Positions 37,865 to 49,089 are shown, counted from the stretch's first letter. The stretch is 64,000 nucleotides of DNA from Microbacterium sp. VKM Ac-2870 (GCF_015350795.1 NZ_JADKSH010000001.1:310461-374460); one strand, 5' to 3'. Notes: generated by a model not told the origin, from the sequence alone. Translations and numbers: made by a program.

Positions 37865-40594
37865 TCAGCTCTCGCCGCCGGCGTTTCCGCTCGTTCCTGC
37901 CGTCACATCGTGCAGACGGTACTTCTCGATCGCCTGAGCCGACAGCGACCGGTCGACATGTCCTTCCTCGGACAGCGCCTGCAGCGCGCGCACGACGATG
38001 GACGGGCCGTCGATCTTGAAGAAGCGACGTGCGGCCGCGCGGGTGTCGGAGAATCCGAATCCGTCGGCGCCCAGCGTGACGTAGCGGCGGGGGACCCACT
38101 CGCGGATCTGATCCTGCACCGCGTGCATGTAGTCGCTGACGCCGAGGACGGGGCCCGCGGTGTCACGGAGCTTGTCGGTGAGGTACGCGGTGCGCGGCTC
38201 GGCGAGCGGGTTGAGGAAGTTGTGCTCGTCGGCGGCGAGTCCGTCCCGGCGCAGCTCCGTCCAGCTCGTGACCGACCAGACGTCGGCTGCCACGCCCCAG
38301 TCGTCACGCAGCAGCTGCTGCGCTTCGAGCACCCACGGCACGCCGACACCCGAAGCCAGCAGCTGCACGCGGTGACCGTCGCCGGATCCCTCCGAAATGC
38401 GGTGGATGCCTCGGATGATGCCCTCGACGTCGACGCCCTCGGGCTCCGCCGGCTGCACCAGCGGCTCGTTGTAGAGCGTGATGTAGTACATGACGTTGGG
38501 GTCGGGGTGGTTGCCGCCGTACATCCGCTCCAGGCCCGAGCGCACGATGTGCGCGATCTCGTAGCCGTAGGCGGGGTCGTACGACACCGTCGCCGGGTTG
38601 GTCGAGGCGAGCAGGTGGGAGTGGCCGTCGGCGTGCTGCAGACCTTCACCGGTCAGCGTCGTGCGTCCGGCCGTCGCGCCCATGATGAATCCGCGGGCCA
38701 TCTGGTCGGCCGCCGCCCATTGGGCGTCGCCGGTGCGCTGGAAGCCGAACATCGAGTAGAAGATGTAGACCGGGATCAGCGGTTCGCCGTGCGTCGCATA
38801 CGACGTTCCCGTGCCGGTGAATGCCGCCACCGCGCCCGCCTCGTTGATGCCGACGTGCATGATCTGACCCTGCGGACTCTCCTTGTAGGCCAGGAGCAGC
38901 TCGCGGTCGACCGACGTGTAGTTCTGTCCGTTGGGGTTGTAGATCTTCGCCGTCGGGAAGAACGCGTCCAAGCCGAACGTGCGCGCCTCGTCGGGGATGA
39001 TCGGCACGATGCGGTTGCCGAAGTCCTTCGAGCGCAGCAGGTCCTTGAGGAGCCGGACGAACGCCATCGTGGTGGCGACCTCCTGCGTACCGGAACCCTT
39101 CTTCGGCAGCGCGTAGGCGTTGTCGTCGGGGAGCGTGATCGGCACATGGTGCGTGCGACGCTCGGGGAGGAAGCCGCCTAGGGCGCGACGCTTCTCGACC
39201 ATGTACTGGATGGTCTCGTCTTCCATACCGGGGTGGAAGTACGGCGGCGCGTAGGGGTTCTCTTCGAGCTGAGCGTCGCTGACCGGAATGCGCATCGAGT
39301 CGCGGAAGTGCTTCAGGTCGTCGAGCGTCATCTTCTTCATCTGGTGGGTCGCGTTGCGGCCCTCGAAGTGATGACCGAGCCCGTAGCCCTTGATCGTCTT
39401 GGCGAGGATGACGGTGGGCTGACCCTTGTGCTCGGTCGCCGCCTTGTACGCGGCGTAGAGCTTCTGGTAATCCAGGCCTCCGCGGCGGAGCTTTCCCCAG
39501 ATGTCCTCGTCGGACCAGTCGCCGACCATGGCGGCGGTGCGCTCGTCACGGCCGAAGAAGTGATCGCGGATGAACTTGCCATCCTCGGCGCGATACGTCT
39601 GGAAGTCACCGTCGGGGGTCGTGTTCATGAGGCGCACGAGCGCTCCGTCGGTGTCGAGCTGCAGCAGCTCGTCCCAGCCACGGCCCCAGACGACCTTGAT
39701 GACGTTCCAGCCGGCGCCGCGGAAGTACGCCTCGAGCTCCTGGATGATCTTGCCGTTTCCACGGACCGGTCCGTCCAGACGCTGCAGGTTGCAGTTGACG
39801 ACGAACGTGAGGTTGTCGAGGCCCTCGTTCGCGGCGACCTGGAGCTGGCCGCGGCTTTCAACCTCGTCCATCTCGCCGTCGCCGAGGAAGGCCCACACGC
39901 GCGAGTTGGAGAGATCCTTGACGCCACGGTTCGTCAGGTACTTGTTGGTCATCGCCTGGTAGATCGCGTTGATCGGCCCCAGGCCCATCGACACCGTCGG
40001 GAACTGCCAGTACTCCGGCATGAGGCGCGGGTGCGGGTACGAGGGGATGCCGACGGGAGCCTTGGACTTCTCCTGCCGGAAGCCGTCGAGCTGGTCTGCC
40101 GACAGGCGACCCTCCAGGAACGAGCGGGCGTAGATGCCGGGGGAGGCGTGGCCCTGGATGAAGATCTGGTCGCCGCCGCTGGGGTCATCGAGACCGTGGA
40201 AGAAGTGGTTGAAGCCGACTTCGTACAGTGACGCCGACGAGGCGTACGTGGAGATGTGGCCGCCGACGCCGATGCCGGGCCGCTGAGCGCGGTGCACGGT
40301 GAGCGCGGCGTTCCAGCGGATCCAGCGCCGGTAGCGACGCTCGAGTTCCTCGTCGCCGGGGAACTCGGGCTCATTCTCCGGGGCGATCGTGTTGATGTAG
40401 TCCGTCGTGGGCACCTGGGGAACGTTCAGCTGCAGTTCGTGCGACTTATTCAGCAGGCTGAGCATGATCTCCCGACCGCGCCCCGCCCCCTTGCTGTCGA
40501 CGAGCTGCTGCAGCGATTCCTGCCACTCGTGCGTCTCTTCGGGGTCGCTGTCCTGCGGTCCCTGGGAGTACGGATCCTGATCGTTGACCGTCAC
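37865..40594 (-). CDS. aceE: Pyruvate dehydrogenase E1 component (homodimeric)
   Basis: A 909-residue thiamine-diphosphate enzyme that decarboxylates pyruvate and acetylates the E2 lipoyl groups. The ThDP/Mg motif begins GDGEMDE at about residue 235, and HxxxGxxxHAxP-like and [14 protein letters not shown] blocks identify the AceE type. GTG at 40594, with GAAAGG upstream. E2 and E3 are not adjacent, as is usual in actinobacteria, though lpdA-sucB lies 20 kb away in this window. It produces acetyl-CoA for the fab genes directly downstream. Confidence 0.95.
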   Translation of the reverse strand: MTVNDQDPYSQGPQDSDPEETHEWQESLQQLVDSKGAGRGREIMLSLLNKSHELQLNVPQVPTTDYINTIAPENEPEFPGDEELERRYRRWIRWNAALTVHRAQRPGIGVGGHISTYASSASLYEVGFNHFFHGLDDPSGGDQIFIQGHASPGIYARSFLEGRLSADQLDGFRQEKSKAPVGIPSYPHPRLMPEYWQFPTVSMGLGPINAIYQAMTNKYLTNRGVKDLSNSRVWAFLGDGEMDEVESRGQLQVAANEGLDNLTFVVNCNLQRLDGPVRGNGKIIQELEAYFRGAGWNVIKVVWGRGWDELLQLDTDGALVRLMNTTPDGDFQTYRAEDGKFIRDHFFGRDERTAAMVGDWSDEDIWGKLRRGGLDYQKLYAAYKAATEHKGQPTVILAKTIKGYGLGHHFEGRNATHQMKKMTLDDLKHFRDSMRIPVSDAQLEENPYAPPYFHPGMEDETIQYMVEKRRALGGFLPERRTHHVPITLPDDNAYALPKKGSGTQEVATTMAFVRLLKDLLRSKDFGNRIVPIIPDEARTFGLDAFFPTAKIYNPNGQNYTSVDRELLLAYKESPQGQIMHVGINEAGAVAAFTGTGTSYATHGEPLIPVYIFYSMFGFQRTGDAQWAAADQMARGFIMGATAGRTTLTGEGLQHADGHSHLLASTNPATVSYDPAYGYEIAHIVRSGLERMYGGNHPDPNVMYYITLYNEPLVQPAEPEGVDVEGIIRGIHRISEGSGDGHRVQLLASGVGVPWVLEAQQLLRDDWGVAADVWSVTSWTELRRDGLAADEHNFLNPLAEPRTAYLTDKLRDTAGPVLGVSDYMHAVQDQIREWVPRRYVTLGADGFGFSDTRAAARRFFKIDGPSIVVRALQALSEEGHVDRSLSAQAIEKYRLHDVTAGTSGNAGGES

Positions 40595-40651
40595 GAGACA
40601 CCTTTCGTCGTCTGGCAGATCGTGCCAGGGATGGGGCTTCAGATGCGCGCG

Positions 40652-40674
40652 GCTTTGTGCAGCGTCGACAACGC
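40652..40674 (-). promoter_or_regulatory. Candidate operator upstream of aceE
   Basis: GCTTTGT-N9-ACAACGC, differing at one position from the perfect fabD palindrome and with the same 9-bp spacer. It lies 58-80 bp before the aceE GTG. A -10-like TAGGCT is at 40685-40690 on the minus strand, which would place the site at about +5 to +27, a repressing position. Confidence 0.55.
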
Positions 40675-40826
40675 ACCCTGGATCAGCCTAGTCATACTGG
40701 CGCACCCCCGGACGCGTGCGGAGCGAGGCCCCGACGTGCGGTGTCAGCCCAGCGGAATCGCCAGGGAACGGGCGGCACGCCGGCTCTGCGCCGCGCACGA
40801 GCGACGTTCGAGGGCGACGTCCTCCG

Positions 40827-40899
40827 TGGGCCCTGCCGGGATCGAACCGACGACATCCACGGTGTAAACGTGGCGCTCTACCAGCTGAGCTAAAGGCCC
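40827..40899 (-). tRNA. tRNA-Val (TAC)
   Basis: A 73-nt cloverleaf on the minus strand. Acceptor GGGCCTT pairs with AGGGCCC (with a T-G pair), the anticodon arm is CCACG-TTTACAC-CGTGG and the T arm is GTCGG-TTCGATC-CCGGC. The discriminator is A and CCA is not encoded. Anticodon TAC reads GTA/GTG. Confidence 0.96.
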
Positions 40900-40933
40900 T
40901 GACCTCCTCAGTCTACGAGGAAGCGGAGGCGAC

Positions 40934-42433
<1,500 letters not shown>

Positions 42434-42556
42434 GTGCGCCTCCTCTGCGGACTCCGCGGATCATGGTCGCTTCCCCGCGGTCAGGCTGATCATCGTAGTG
42501 CGGAGGCGGGGGACACCGGAACCTCGGTGCGCAGGTCGCGGCAGGTTGGGTCGCGG

Positions 42557-42562
42557 TAGGTT
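42557..42562 (+). promoter_or_regulatory. -10 element of the zinc-ribbon gene
   Basis: TAGGTT is exactly 6 nt before the GTG at 42569, again compatible with a leaderless transcript. Confidence 0.45.
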
Positions 42563-42568
42563 GGGACA

Positions 42569-43300
42569 GTGAAGTCCCGACCCGCTGACCAGCAGCTCCT
42601 GCTCGAGATCGCGAGCCTCGACGCCGTGATTCGCCAATCCGAACACGCCCGCCGCAACCCGGAGCAGGCTTCGCGCGTGCACGAACTGCTCGCTCAGCGC
42701 CAGTCGCAGTCGGCAGAGTTGACCACGCTTCTGGGCGCCCGCGATGACGTGAAGGCCGAGCTCACCCGGCTCGAATCCGACGTCGCGCTCGTCGATGCGC
42801 GTATCGCCCGCGACACCGAACGCCTTGCCGCCACGTCCAACGTGAAGGAGGCTCAGGGCCTCGAGCACGAGCTCGCCTCGCTGACGAAGCGCAAGAGCGA
42901 CCTCGAGGATGCCGAGCTGGACCTCATGGAACGGATCGAGGCCGCGGAGTCTGCGATCGCCACGCACGAAGCCGCGATCGCGGAGACCAATGACGAGGGC
43001 ACCCGACTGAGCCTTGCCGCGAAGGAGTCCGTCGCTGCGGCCGTCGCGCGCAGCGAGGCTGCATCACGCGACCGCTCGGCCATCGCGGCGCGCGTACCCA
43101 CCGATCTTCTGGCGATGTACGAGCGCTTGGCTTCACGGGGTGTCGGCGCCGGCCTCCTGCGCCGACGGACGTGCGAGGGCTGCAACATGGTGCTCTCCGG
43201 CACCGACCTGCAGACCGTGCGACAGGCCGCCGACGACGATGTGCTCACCTGTCCCGAGTGCGGCGGCATCCTGGTGCGCACCGACGAATCCGGGCTGTGA
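42569..43300 (+). CDS. Coiled-coil protein with C4-type zinc ribbon
   Basis: A 243-residue protein. Residues 1-185 are a long charged helical coiled coil. The C-terminus carries a zinc ribbon with Cys202, Cys205, Cys228 and Cys231 (CEGC and CPEC). It matches the conserved actinobacterial zf-RING_7/CT398-like family, thought to bind nucleic acid or act as an adaptor, with no settled function. The gene is followed at once, with a 4 bp overlap (GTGA), by the polymerase homologue, so the pair may work together. Confidence 0.85.
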   Translation: MKSRPADQQLLLEIASLDAVIRQSEHARRNPEQASRVHELLAQRQSQSAELTTLLGARDDVKAELTRLESDVALVDARIARDTERLAATSNVKEAQGLEHELASLTKRKSDLEDAELDLMERIEAAESAIATHEAAIAETNDEGTRLSLAAKESVAAAVARSEAASRDRSAIAARVPTDLLAMYERLASRGVGAGLLRRRTCEGCNMVLSGTDLQTVRQAADDDVLTCPECGGILVRTDESGL

Positions 43301-45030
43301 CCGCTTCCAGCGCGGAGGCCCCGAGCCCACCGCGCTGGCGCCTGGTCGCGAAGGTCGAGTCGCACGCGATCGTCACGACGCTGAATGCCGACCTCGAAGT
43401 CGAGCACGTGGAGAGCCGCCCCCTCGACAGCTGGTGGCACGGGGGCATCGACGGTGACGACGCACGATGGGTGTGGTCGGATACGAACCGCTGGTACCCG
43501 CGTGCACTCGGCGCCGAGGTGGCGATCTCCCGCTGCTACGACCTGCGCCTGGGTCACGCGATCCTGCGCGACAGCGCGTTGGTGCGCGACGCGACGCCCG
43601 TGCGCGCGGCCACCCAGTGGGAGACCGTCGCCGACGAGCCCGCCGTGGCCGCTGCGCCGGCTCTGTTTGAGTGGGACGCTCCCGTCGCCACGGGCATCCC
43701 TGACGATCCCGACGAGGTTCTCGCCGAATTCGTGCGGCAGAAGCAGGCCGTGCGCGCGTCGACGGACCCGGCCCGCCTGCGCTTGCTGTTGGCGGCCGAG
43801 TCGGCCGGAGCTCTGCTGGCCACAGAGATGAATGCAGCCGGCCTTCCCTGGGACCGCGCGGCGCACGAGTCCCTCCTGGAAGATCTGCTCGGCCCGCGGC
43901 CGACACCCGGAGAGCTGCCCGCCAAAGTGAGCGCGCTCGCGGCGACCGTGCGTGAGGCGCTCGGCGATGCCTCCGCGAGTCTGGACTCGCAGCCCAAGCT
44001 CCTTCGCAGTCTCCATCGCGTCGGCATCCCGGCGGAGTCGACGAACCGTTGGGAGCTGGGGGAGTATGACCACCCGGTCATCGCGCCACTGATCGCCTAC
44101 AAGAAACTGACGCGACTGATGAGCGCGAACGGATGGGCGTGGCTGGACGAGTGGGCCGCCAACGGCCGCTTCCGCCCGGTGTACGTACCCGGGGGAGTCG
44201 TGACCGGACGCTGGGCGTCGTCGGGAGGCGGCGCGCTGCAGATTCCTCGTCATCTTCGCCGTGCCGTCCGTGCCGATCCGGGATGGCGGCTCGTGGTGGC
44301 CGACGTCGCCCAGCTGGAACCGCGCATCCTCGCCGCGATGGCGTCAGACGAGGCCCTCGCTGCCGCGGCGCGGGATCGCGATCTTTATGAGGGCATCGTC
44401 GCGAGCGGCGTCGTGAACAGTCGTCAAGAAGCGAAGATCGCCGTCCTGGGCGCCATGTACGGCGCAACGACGGGAGACAGCGGTCGCCTGGTGCCCGCGC
44501 TGCGTCGCGCCTACCCTCGCGCGATGGGGCTCGTGGATGCCGCGGCAGCCACAGGGGAGCAGGGCGGTGTCGTGTCCACGTGGCTCGGCAGATCGAGCCC
44601 AGGAGCATCGACGGGTTGGCGGGATGTCCAGGCCGCCGCAGCTCTGCCCGACGCGACGGAGGCCGACCGCACGAGGGCTCGCCGCAGTGCGCGCGATCGC
44701 GGACGGTTCACCCGCAACTTCGTGGTGCAGGGGACCGCGGCCGAGTGGGCTCTCGCCTGGCTCGCCGATCTGCGCCGGCGCCTGGCCTCGCTACCGCCGG
44801 TCGACGAGGCGGCATCCGCACCTCGTTCCGGCCCCGTATTCGCACGCCGCGCACACCTCGCGTTCTTCCTGCACGACGAGATCATCGTGCATACACCGGC
44901 GGCCCACGCGGATGCCGTCGCGAACCACGTGCGCCAGGCGGCGGACGCGGCCGCTCGCCTGCTCTTCGGTGACTTCGCGATCGACTTTCCGCTCGATCTG
45001 CGTATCGCCGACGACGCGGCGAAGGACTGA
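43297..45030 (+). CDS. Stand-alone family A DNA polymerase homologue ('bifunctional 3'-5' exonuclease/DNA polymerase')
   Basis: A 577-residue protein lacking the 5' nuclease domain of PolI. Motif A reads VVADVAQLEPRILA (Asp near 336). The fingers helix reads AKIAVLGAMYGAT, and motif C is LHDEIIV, with HDE at about 526-528. These are the polymerase catalytic elements. The N-terminal 170 residues occupy the proofreading position, but I do not see the DEDD metal ligands. It belongs to an actinobacterial group annotated as bifunctional exonuclease/polymerase. It is translationally coupled to the zinc-ribbon gene. Confidence 0.85.
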   Translation: MTASSAEAPSPPRWRLVAKVESHAIVTTLNADLEVEHVESRPLDSWWHGGIDGDDARWVWSDTNRWYPRALGAEVAISRCYDLRLGHAILRDSALVRDATPVRAATQWETVADEPAVAAAPALFEWDAPVATGIPDDPDEVLAEFVRQKQAVRASTDPARLRLLLAAESAGALLATEMNAAGLPWDRAAHESLLEDLLGPRPTPGELPAKVSALAATVREALGDASASLDSQPKLLRSLHRVGIPAESTNRWELGEYDHPVIAPLIAYKKLTRLMSANGWAWLDEWAANGRFRPVYVPGGVVTGRWASSGGGALQIPRHLRRAVRADPGWRLVVADVAQLEPRILAAMASDEALAAAARDRDLYEGIVASGVVNSRQEAKIAVLGAMYGATTGDSGRLVPALRRAYPRAMGLVDAAAATGEQGGVVSTWLGRSSPGASTGWRDVQAAAALPDATEADRTRARRSARDRGRFTRNFVVQGTAAEWALAWLADLRRRLASLPPVDEAASAPRSGPVFARRAHLAFFLHDEIIVHTPAAHADAVANHVRQAADAAARLLFGDFAIDFPLDLRIADDAAKD

Positions 45031-45037
45031 CGGTCGC

Positions 45038-46825
45038 TCAGCCGCAGGACGGCAACGCGGTCGCGGTGACGGCGACGTCGTTCATCATCGGCGTATGCAC
45101 GATCGTCGGTCGCACCTCGGATCCGCCCTTCACGAGGAAACGGAAGGTCACGGTCTGAGACGCCCCCGGTTCGAGAGTGACCCGCGCCAGGGAGGCGGGA
45201 AACTCGCCCCCGTCGACATCAGTGGACAAGACCGCGGTGCCGTCCACGGTGACGCCTGCGAAGAACCACCCCGAGGGGACCACCGTCGTCACATCCGTCG
45301 TGATGTCGCCGGGGCGTGCGGGGTTGGCGGCACCGATCATCGACGCGGAGAAGCTGCCCGCATTGGCGGGAGCGTCACTGCGCAACGTCACCGCGATCGA
45401 CACTTCGGCAGCCCCGTCGGCGCGGCACGACGTGACCATCGGCGCGATACGTGTGTGCAGGTAGGTGTCCATCTTGCCCGTGGTCGCATCGTTGAAGTAG
45501 ACACCGACAGCATCCGCACCGGCAGCGCGGAAACGCGCAAGAGTACCGCCCATCGGCCCGCCCTCCAGCACCGATTGTTCGTCGGCGTGTGCGCTCCACA
45601 CGGAGATCCGCCCTTGCGCTGCCGGTGTTCCCAGCGCCTTCACCCACCGGAGCGGGTCGATCGGCGCCGACGTCAGCTGCGAGAACAGCGTGTCTGTCAG
45701 ATCGGTCTGAAGGGCGGTCTGTTCCGAAGGGGTCTTGTCGAGGTACGGCAGCACGAGGATGTCGTTGACCACGTCCGCCCGATCGACGACGGTGCCGTCA
45801 CTGAGCGCCAACGGACCGGTGACATCGAGCAGCGCGGCGAGCACCGAGGGGTCGACGGCCACCACGGCGTCCGGAGCGGAGTTGCCCAGCGATTGCCACC
45901 ACGCCGTCGCCAGGCGCGCGCTCAGGTCGAAGTCCGGAGTCATCGTCGCGTTCATGACAAATCGACCCGGTGCATCGCCGTACAGCGAGGTCAGGTCGGT
46001 CGGCAGCGCAGCGATCGGGGTGGACAGACGCGGGAACGAGTTCGAGTCGACGTGATTGACGACCTGCAGCCGACCGCCCTCGGCGTGTACGGCGATGAAC
46101 GATCCCGTGATCCCGCCTCCGGTTCGCACCTCCGCCGAGTTCTGCACCATGACCAGAAGCGTCCGATCACCGTCGGCGCCCAGCATGCCGGGAAGGACAC
46201 GAGCAGCGCCGGCGGCATCGGTCAACACCGGTGAGCCGGCCGTCAACGCGGCACGGATGCGTTCTGTCGCACTCCGCAGCGGCCCGATCAGACTGTCCGT
46301 GGGGAGCAACCGCACATCGCCCTCAGCACGCGCCACGGTGTCGGCGAGATCGCCGAGGGGACCAGCCACGCCCCGGATTCGCGACAGATCGGCCGCCGAA
46401 TCGCTCTCGGCGGGTCGCGTCGCCGCCGCCAGCGCGGGCTCCGCCGCGGCTGAGATGTCGCGCACGCTCGTGGCGAGGACCCGCACCGCCGCCGTGTTCG
46501 CCCCCACCGCCGGAATGGCCTCGGTGGCTCTCCAGATCGGGTCGGACGTGAGATCGGCGGCGCGAGCCGCGTGGTCATGGAGCTGCGTGGTGACGGACGA
46601 CAACGCGGCGAGGTCGCCGGACGCCACCGCTGACGAGAGTTCCGGCTCCAGTCGCGCCGCCGCCTGGAGCTGGCTGGCGGCCATCCCTCCACGGATGGCC
46701 AGCCAGCCCGCGACCACGAGAACGGCGATGACGACCGCGATTGCCACGATCGCGACGCGACGCCGCCGCGCGCGTGCCGGCGCCGGTGCGACGGACAGTG
46801 CGGCGACCTCGGTTTGATTAGTCAC
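45038..46825 (-). CDS. DUF4012 membrane-anchored extracellular protein
   Basis: A 595-residue protein with a basic N-terminus (ARARRRR) and one membrane helix (about residues 25-48). A large extracytoplasmic domain follows, with LLVMVQNSAEVRTGGGITGSF, the hallmark of DUF4012. The family occurs in actinobacterial surface and polysaccharide loci and is related in sequence style to LytR-CpsA-Psr partners; its role is unknown. GTG at 46825 overlaps the preceding LPATG gene by 8 bp, so the two are one operon. It converges on the polymerase gene with a 7 bp gap. Confidence 0.85.
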   Translation of the reverse strand: MTNQTEVAALSVAPAPARARRRRVAIVAIAVVIAVLVVAGWLAIRGGMAASQLQAAARLEPELSSAVASGDLAALSSVTTQLHDHAARAADLTSDPIWRATEAIPAVGANTAAVRVLATSVRDISAAAEPALAAATRPAESDSAADLSRIRGVAGPLGDLADTVARAEGDVRLLPTDSLIGPLRSATERIRAALTAGSPVLTDAAGAARVLPGMLGADGDRTLLVMVQNSAEVRTGGGITGSFIAVHAEGGRLQVVNHVDSNSFPRLSTPIAALPTDLTSLYGDAPGRFVMNATMTPDFDLSARLATAWWQSLGNSAPDAVVAVDPSVLAALLDVTGPLALSDGTVVDRADVVNDILVLPYLDKTPSEQTALQTDLTDTLFSQLTSAPIDPLRWVKALGTPAAQGRISVWSAHADEQSVLEGGPMGGTLARFRAAGADAVGVYFNDATTGKMDTYLHTRIAPMVTSCRADGAAEVSIAVTLRSDAPANAGSFSASMIGAANPARPGDITTDVTTVVPSGWFFAGVTVDGTAVLSTDVDGGEFPASLARVTLEPGASQTVTFRFLVKGGSEVRPTIVHTPMMNDVAVTATALPSCG

Positions 46826-47489
46826 GAACGCGACGCACGCGGCGCACGTACAGCAGAGCTCCGCCGGCGACGAGGAGCGTGGCCGCGAGCCCTGCGAGAG
46901 GCAGCACCGCAGCCAGGTTGCCGCCGGTCGCGGGCAGCGACATGCCGGCCGCGGCGATCGCTGCGGACGTGGCAACCCCTGCCGGGTCCGTCAGGCACGC
47001 AGCCGTCGACGGCGGGTACGACAACGCGACACGCAACGACGGGTTCACCTCGACCACTGCGGAGATGTCGCCGCGGGTCCAGGCGAAGTTGCCGCTCGAC
47101 GCGACCCACTGACCGTTCTCGAACGCCCAGCCTGGCCACCCGTTGCCGACACCGTTGGCGTCCACCGACGCGCCCGGCCACAGCACGCGGCCCGAGAGTG
47201 TGCCGTTGACGATCTCGCCGAGCGGAATCGTCGTCGACTGCGCACCGTCGCTCAGGATGAGCTTGGCCTCGTGGCTCGTGGTCGTGTTGTCCGGGTCGGT
47301 CAGGACGACCGAGTAGTCGATCCACGGCACATTGGCGTCGCACTCCGGTGCGACCATGGAACCGCTCAACGACGGTGCGGACGGCGTGTCGGAGCCGTAG
47401 TTGCCCGGCGGCTCCGCAGCGGCCGCAGCCGTCGCACCCCCCGACAGCAAAACGACAGCAAGAACAGCGGACAGCGCATAGCTACGCAT
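46818..47489 (-). CDS. LPATG-anchored cell wall surface protein
   Basis: A 223-residue exported protein with a signal peptide (SYALSAVLAVVLL to AAAAAEPPG). The roughly 155-residue mature domain has two Cys residues (ECD, ACLT) that could form a disulfide and bears a Gly-Asn-Gly-Trp-Pro core. The C-terminal sorting signal is LPATGG, a hydrophobic helix and RRVRRVRD. It resembles no family I can name. ATG at 47489 follows GGGGGAGG. It is coupled to the DUF4012 gene, which suggests a shared role at the envelope. Confidence 0.8.
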   Translation of the reverse strand: MRSYALSAVLAVVLLSGGATAAAAAEPPGNYGSDTPSAPSLSGSMVAPECDANVPWIDYSVVLTDPDNTTTSHEAKLILSDGAQSTTIPLGEIVNGTLSGRVLWPGASVDANGVGNGWPGWAFENGQWVASSGNFAWTRGDISAVVEVNPSLRVALSYPPSTAACLTDPAGVATSAAIAAAGMSLPATGGNLAAVLPLAGLAATLLVAGGALLYVRRVRRVRD

Positions 47490-47578
47490 GATGATTGCCT
47501 CCCCCAGGCGATGCGAGCCCAACCCCCCAGCCGGGCCTCGTGCCCACACCGTATCACGTCGACACGGACGGCAGCGAC

Positions 47579-47584
47579 TAGACT
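47579..47584 (+). promoter_or_regulatory. -10 element of rnpB
   Basis: TAGACT lies 6 nt before the inferred 5' end of RNase P RNA at 47591. No strong -35 at 17 bp; TCGACA at 47559 is a weak candidate. Confidence 0.6.
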
Positions 47585-47590
47585 GGCGAG

Positions 47591-47976
47591 AGCGAATGGG
47601 TCGGCTGGACGGTCGCGTGGCGGGGTATCCCGCACCGAGGAACGTCCGGGCTCCACAGGGCAGGGCGGTGGGTAACACCCACCCGGAGCAATCCGCGAGA
47701 CAGTGCCACAGAGAGCAGACCGCCCCGGACTCCGCTCGTCGGAGCGTCGGGGTAAGGGTGAAAGGGTGGTGTAAGAGACCACCGGGGTCGTGGTGACACG
47801 ACCCGCACGGTAAACCTCGCCCGGAGCAAGGCCAGACAGGGGATGCCGACGCGGCTCGCTGAGTCCCCGGGTAGGCCGCTGGAGCGGCACGGCAACGTGT
47901 CGCCGAGAGAGATGACCGTCCACGGAGCGCAAGCTCCCGGACAGAACCCGGCGTACAGGCCGGCCCATTCGCCCTT
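47591..47976 (+). ncRNA. rnpB: RNase P RNA (class A)
   Basis: About 386 nt. P1 is formed by GCGAATGGGTCGGC at the 5' end and its complement GCCGGCCCATTCGC at the 3' end. The conserved cores GAGGAACGTCCGGGCTCC (CR I) and ACAGAACCCGGCGTACAGGC (CR V) are present with the GGTAAACC-type internal element. It is the catalytic RNA that processes tRNA 5' ends. It runs up to the stop codon of the convergent ppgK gene with almost no gap. Confidence 0.95.
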
Positions 47977-47977
47977 C

Positions 47978-48739
47978 TTACGACACGGCCAGCGCCGCAG
48001 CGCCGATGATCCCCGCGTTGTTGCGGTGCGTCGCCGGGACGATCGGCGTCGTGAGCTTCAGCATCGGCAGGAACTCATCGGCGTGCTTGGAGACGCCTCC
48101 GCCGACGATGAACAGATCGGGGCTGAGGAGGAACTCGAGGTAGCTGTAGTACCACTGCAGGCGCTGGGCCCACTTCTTCCACGTGAGTTCGTCGCGCTCC
48201 ATCGCGGAGTAGGCGGCCCACGCCTCGGCATCCTTCCCGTGGTGTGCGCGCTGCAGGTGACCGAGCTCGGCGTTCGGAATGAGCGTGCCGTTGTAGAGCA
48301 GCGCCGTGCCGATTCCCGTGCCGAGGGTGGTCAGCATCACGAGGCCGGGCACGTTGCGCGCGGCGCCGTAGCGGACCTCGGCGATCCCCGCGACGTCGGC
48401 GTCGTTCGCGAAGTGGATCTCGCGTCCCAACCCGTCTTCGAAGAACTTCTCCGCCTCGAATCCGACCCACGTCTCCGCGACGTTGGCCGCCGAGAGTGTC
48501 TTGCCGTTCTTCACGATCGCGGGAAACGCGACCCCCAGCGGGATGTCCGCGTCGGTCACGCCGAGCGTGTCGAGAACGCTCTGCACGGCGGCGAGTACAT
48601 CGTCGGGCTCGGCTCCCGCGGGAGTCGCCACCTTCACGCGATCACTCAGCAACTCGCCCTTTTCGAGATCGACGAGAGCGCCTTTGATGCCGGTGCCGCC
48701 GATGTCCACTCCGACCGCACGGGTCGTCTTCGTCGTCAT
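47978..48739 (-). CDS. ppgK: Polyphosphate glucokinase (ROK family)
   Basis: A 253-residue sugar kinase. The N-terminal phosphate loop is GVDIGGTGIKGALVD (residues 10-24), the catalytic Asp region is HFANDADVAG, and SPDLFIVGGGVSKHADEFL is the C-terminal ROK/PPGK block. PPGK phosphorylates glucose using polyphosphate (and ATP), typical of actinobacteria. The cysteine zinc motif of ROK regulators is absent. ATG at 48739 is 7 nt after a TAGGCT -10 on the minus strand. The longer open frame upstream crosses the next gene's promoter and is not coding. Confidence 0.9.
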   Translation of the reverse strand: MTTKTTRAVGVDIGGTGIKGALVDLEKGELLSDRVKVATPAGAEPDDVLAAVQSVLDTLGVTDADIPLGVAFPAIVKNGKTLSAANVAETWVGFEAEKFFEDGLGREIHFANDADVAGIAEVRYGAARNVPGLVMLTTLGTGIGTALLYNGTLIPNAELGHLQRAHHGKDAEAWAAYSAMERDELTWKKWAQRLQWYYSYLEFLLSPDLFIVGGGVSKHADEFLPMLKLTTPIVPATHRNNAGIIGAAALAVS

Positions 48740-48812
48740 GGCGTCCAGCCTATCCAGGTCGTCGGTCTCGATCGTTAGGATCGAGCCAGAGCTCCCACTG
48801 GAAGGACGTGCC

Positions 48813-48998
48813 ATGACATCAGGCGACGAGAAGTACTGGTACAACTTGACCACCGGTGCCGTCGAGCGAGGCTTCGAGTCGCCCGCGATCGACCGTGCGG
48901 GCCCCTTCGACACCGCAGAAGAAGCGGCGAAGGCGCCTCAGCTGCTCGCGGAGCGATCGCGGGCCTGGGCCGAAGACGACGCGCGCGAGAACGACTGA
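48813..48998 (+). CDS. Small SPOR-like protein
   Basis: A 61-residue acidic protein, beginning MTSGDEKYWYNLTTGAVERG and continuing with GPFDTAEEAAKA. KYWYNxxTGxVExG is a short conserved actinobacterial family, often mislabelled methionine aminopeptidase; it looks like a fragment of a SPOR-type fold. GGAAGGA precedes the ATG. It is divergent from ppgK and just upstream of the glutamine synthetase gene. No function known. Confidence 0.8.
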   Translation: MTSGDEKYWYNLTTGAVERGFESPAIDRAGPFDTAEEAAKAPQLLAERSRAWAEDDAREND

Positions 48999-49089
48999 CG
49001 CACGTCCGGCGGCGCGTCGATCACCGACGCGGACCGATAGTCTGGCCTTCGGCCCGGCTTCCCTTCGAAGCGGCATGTGAGAGGACGCG

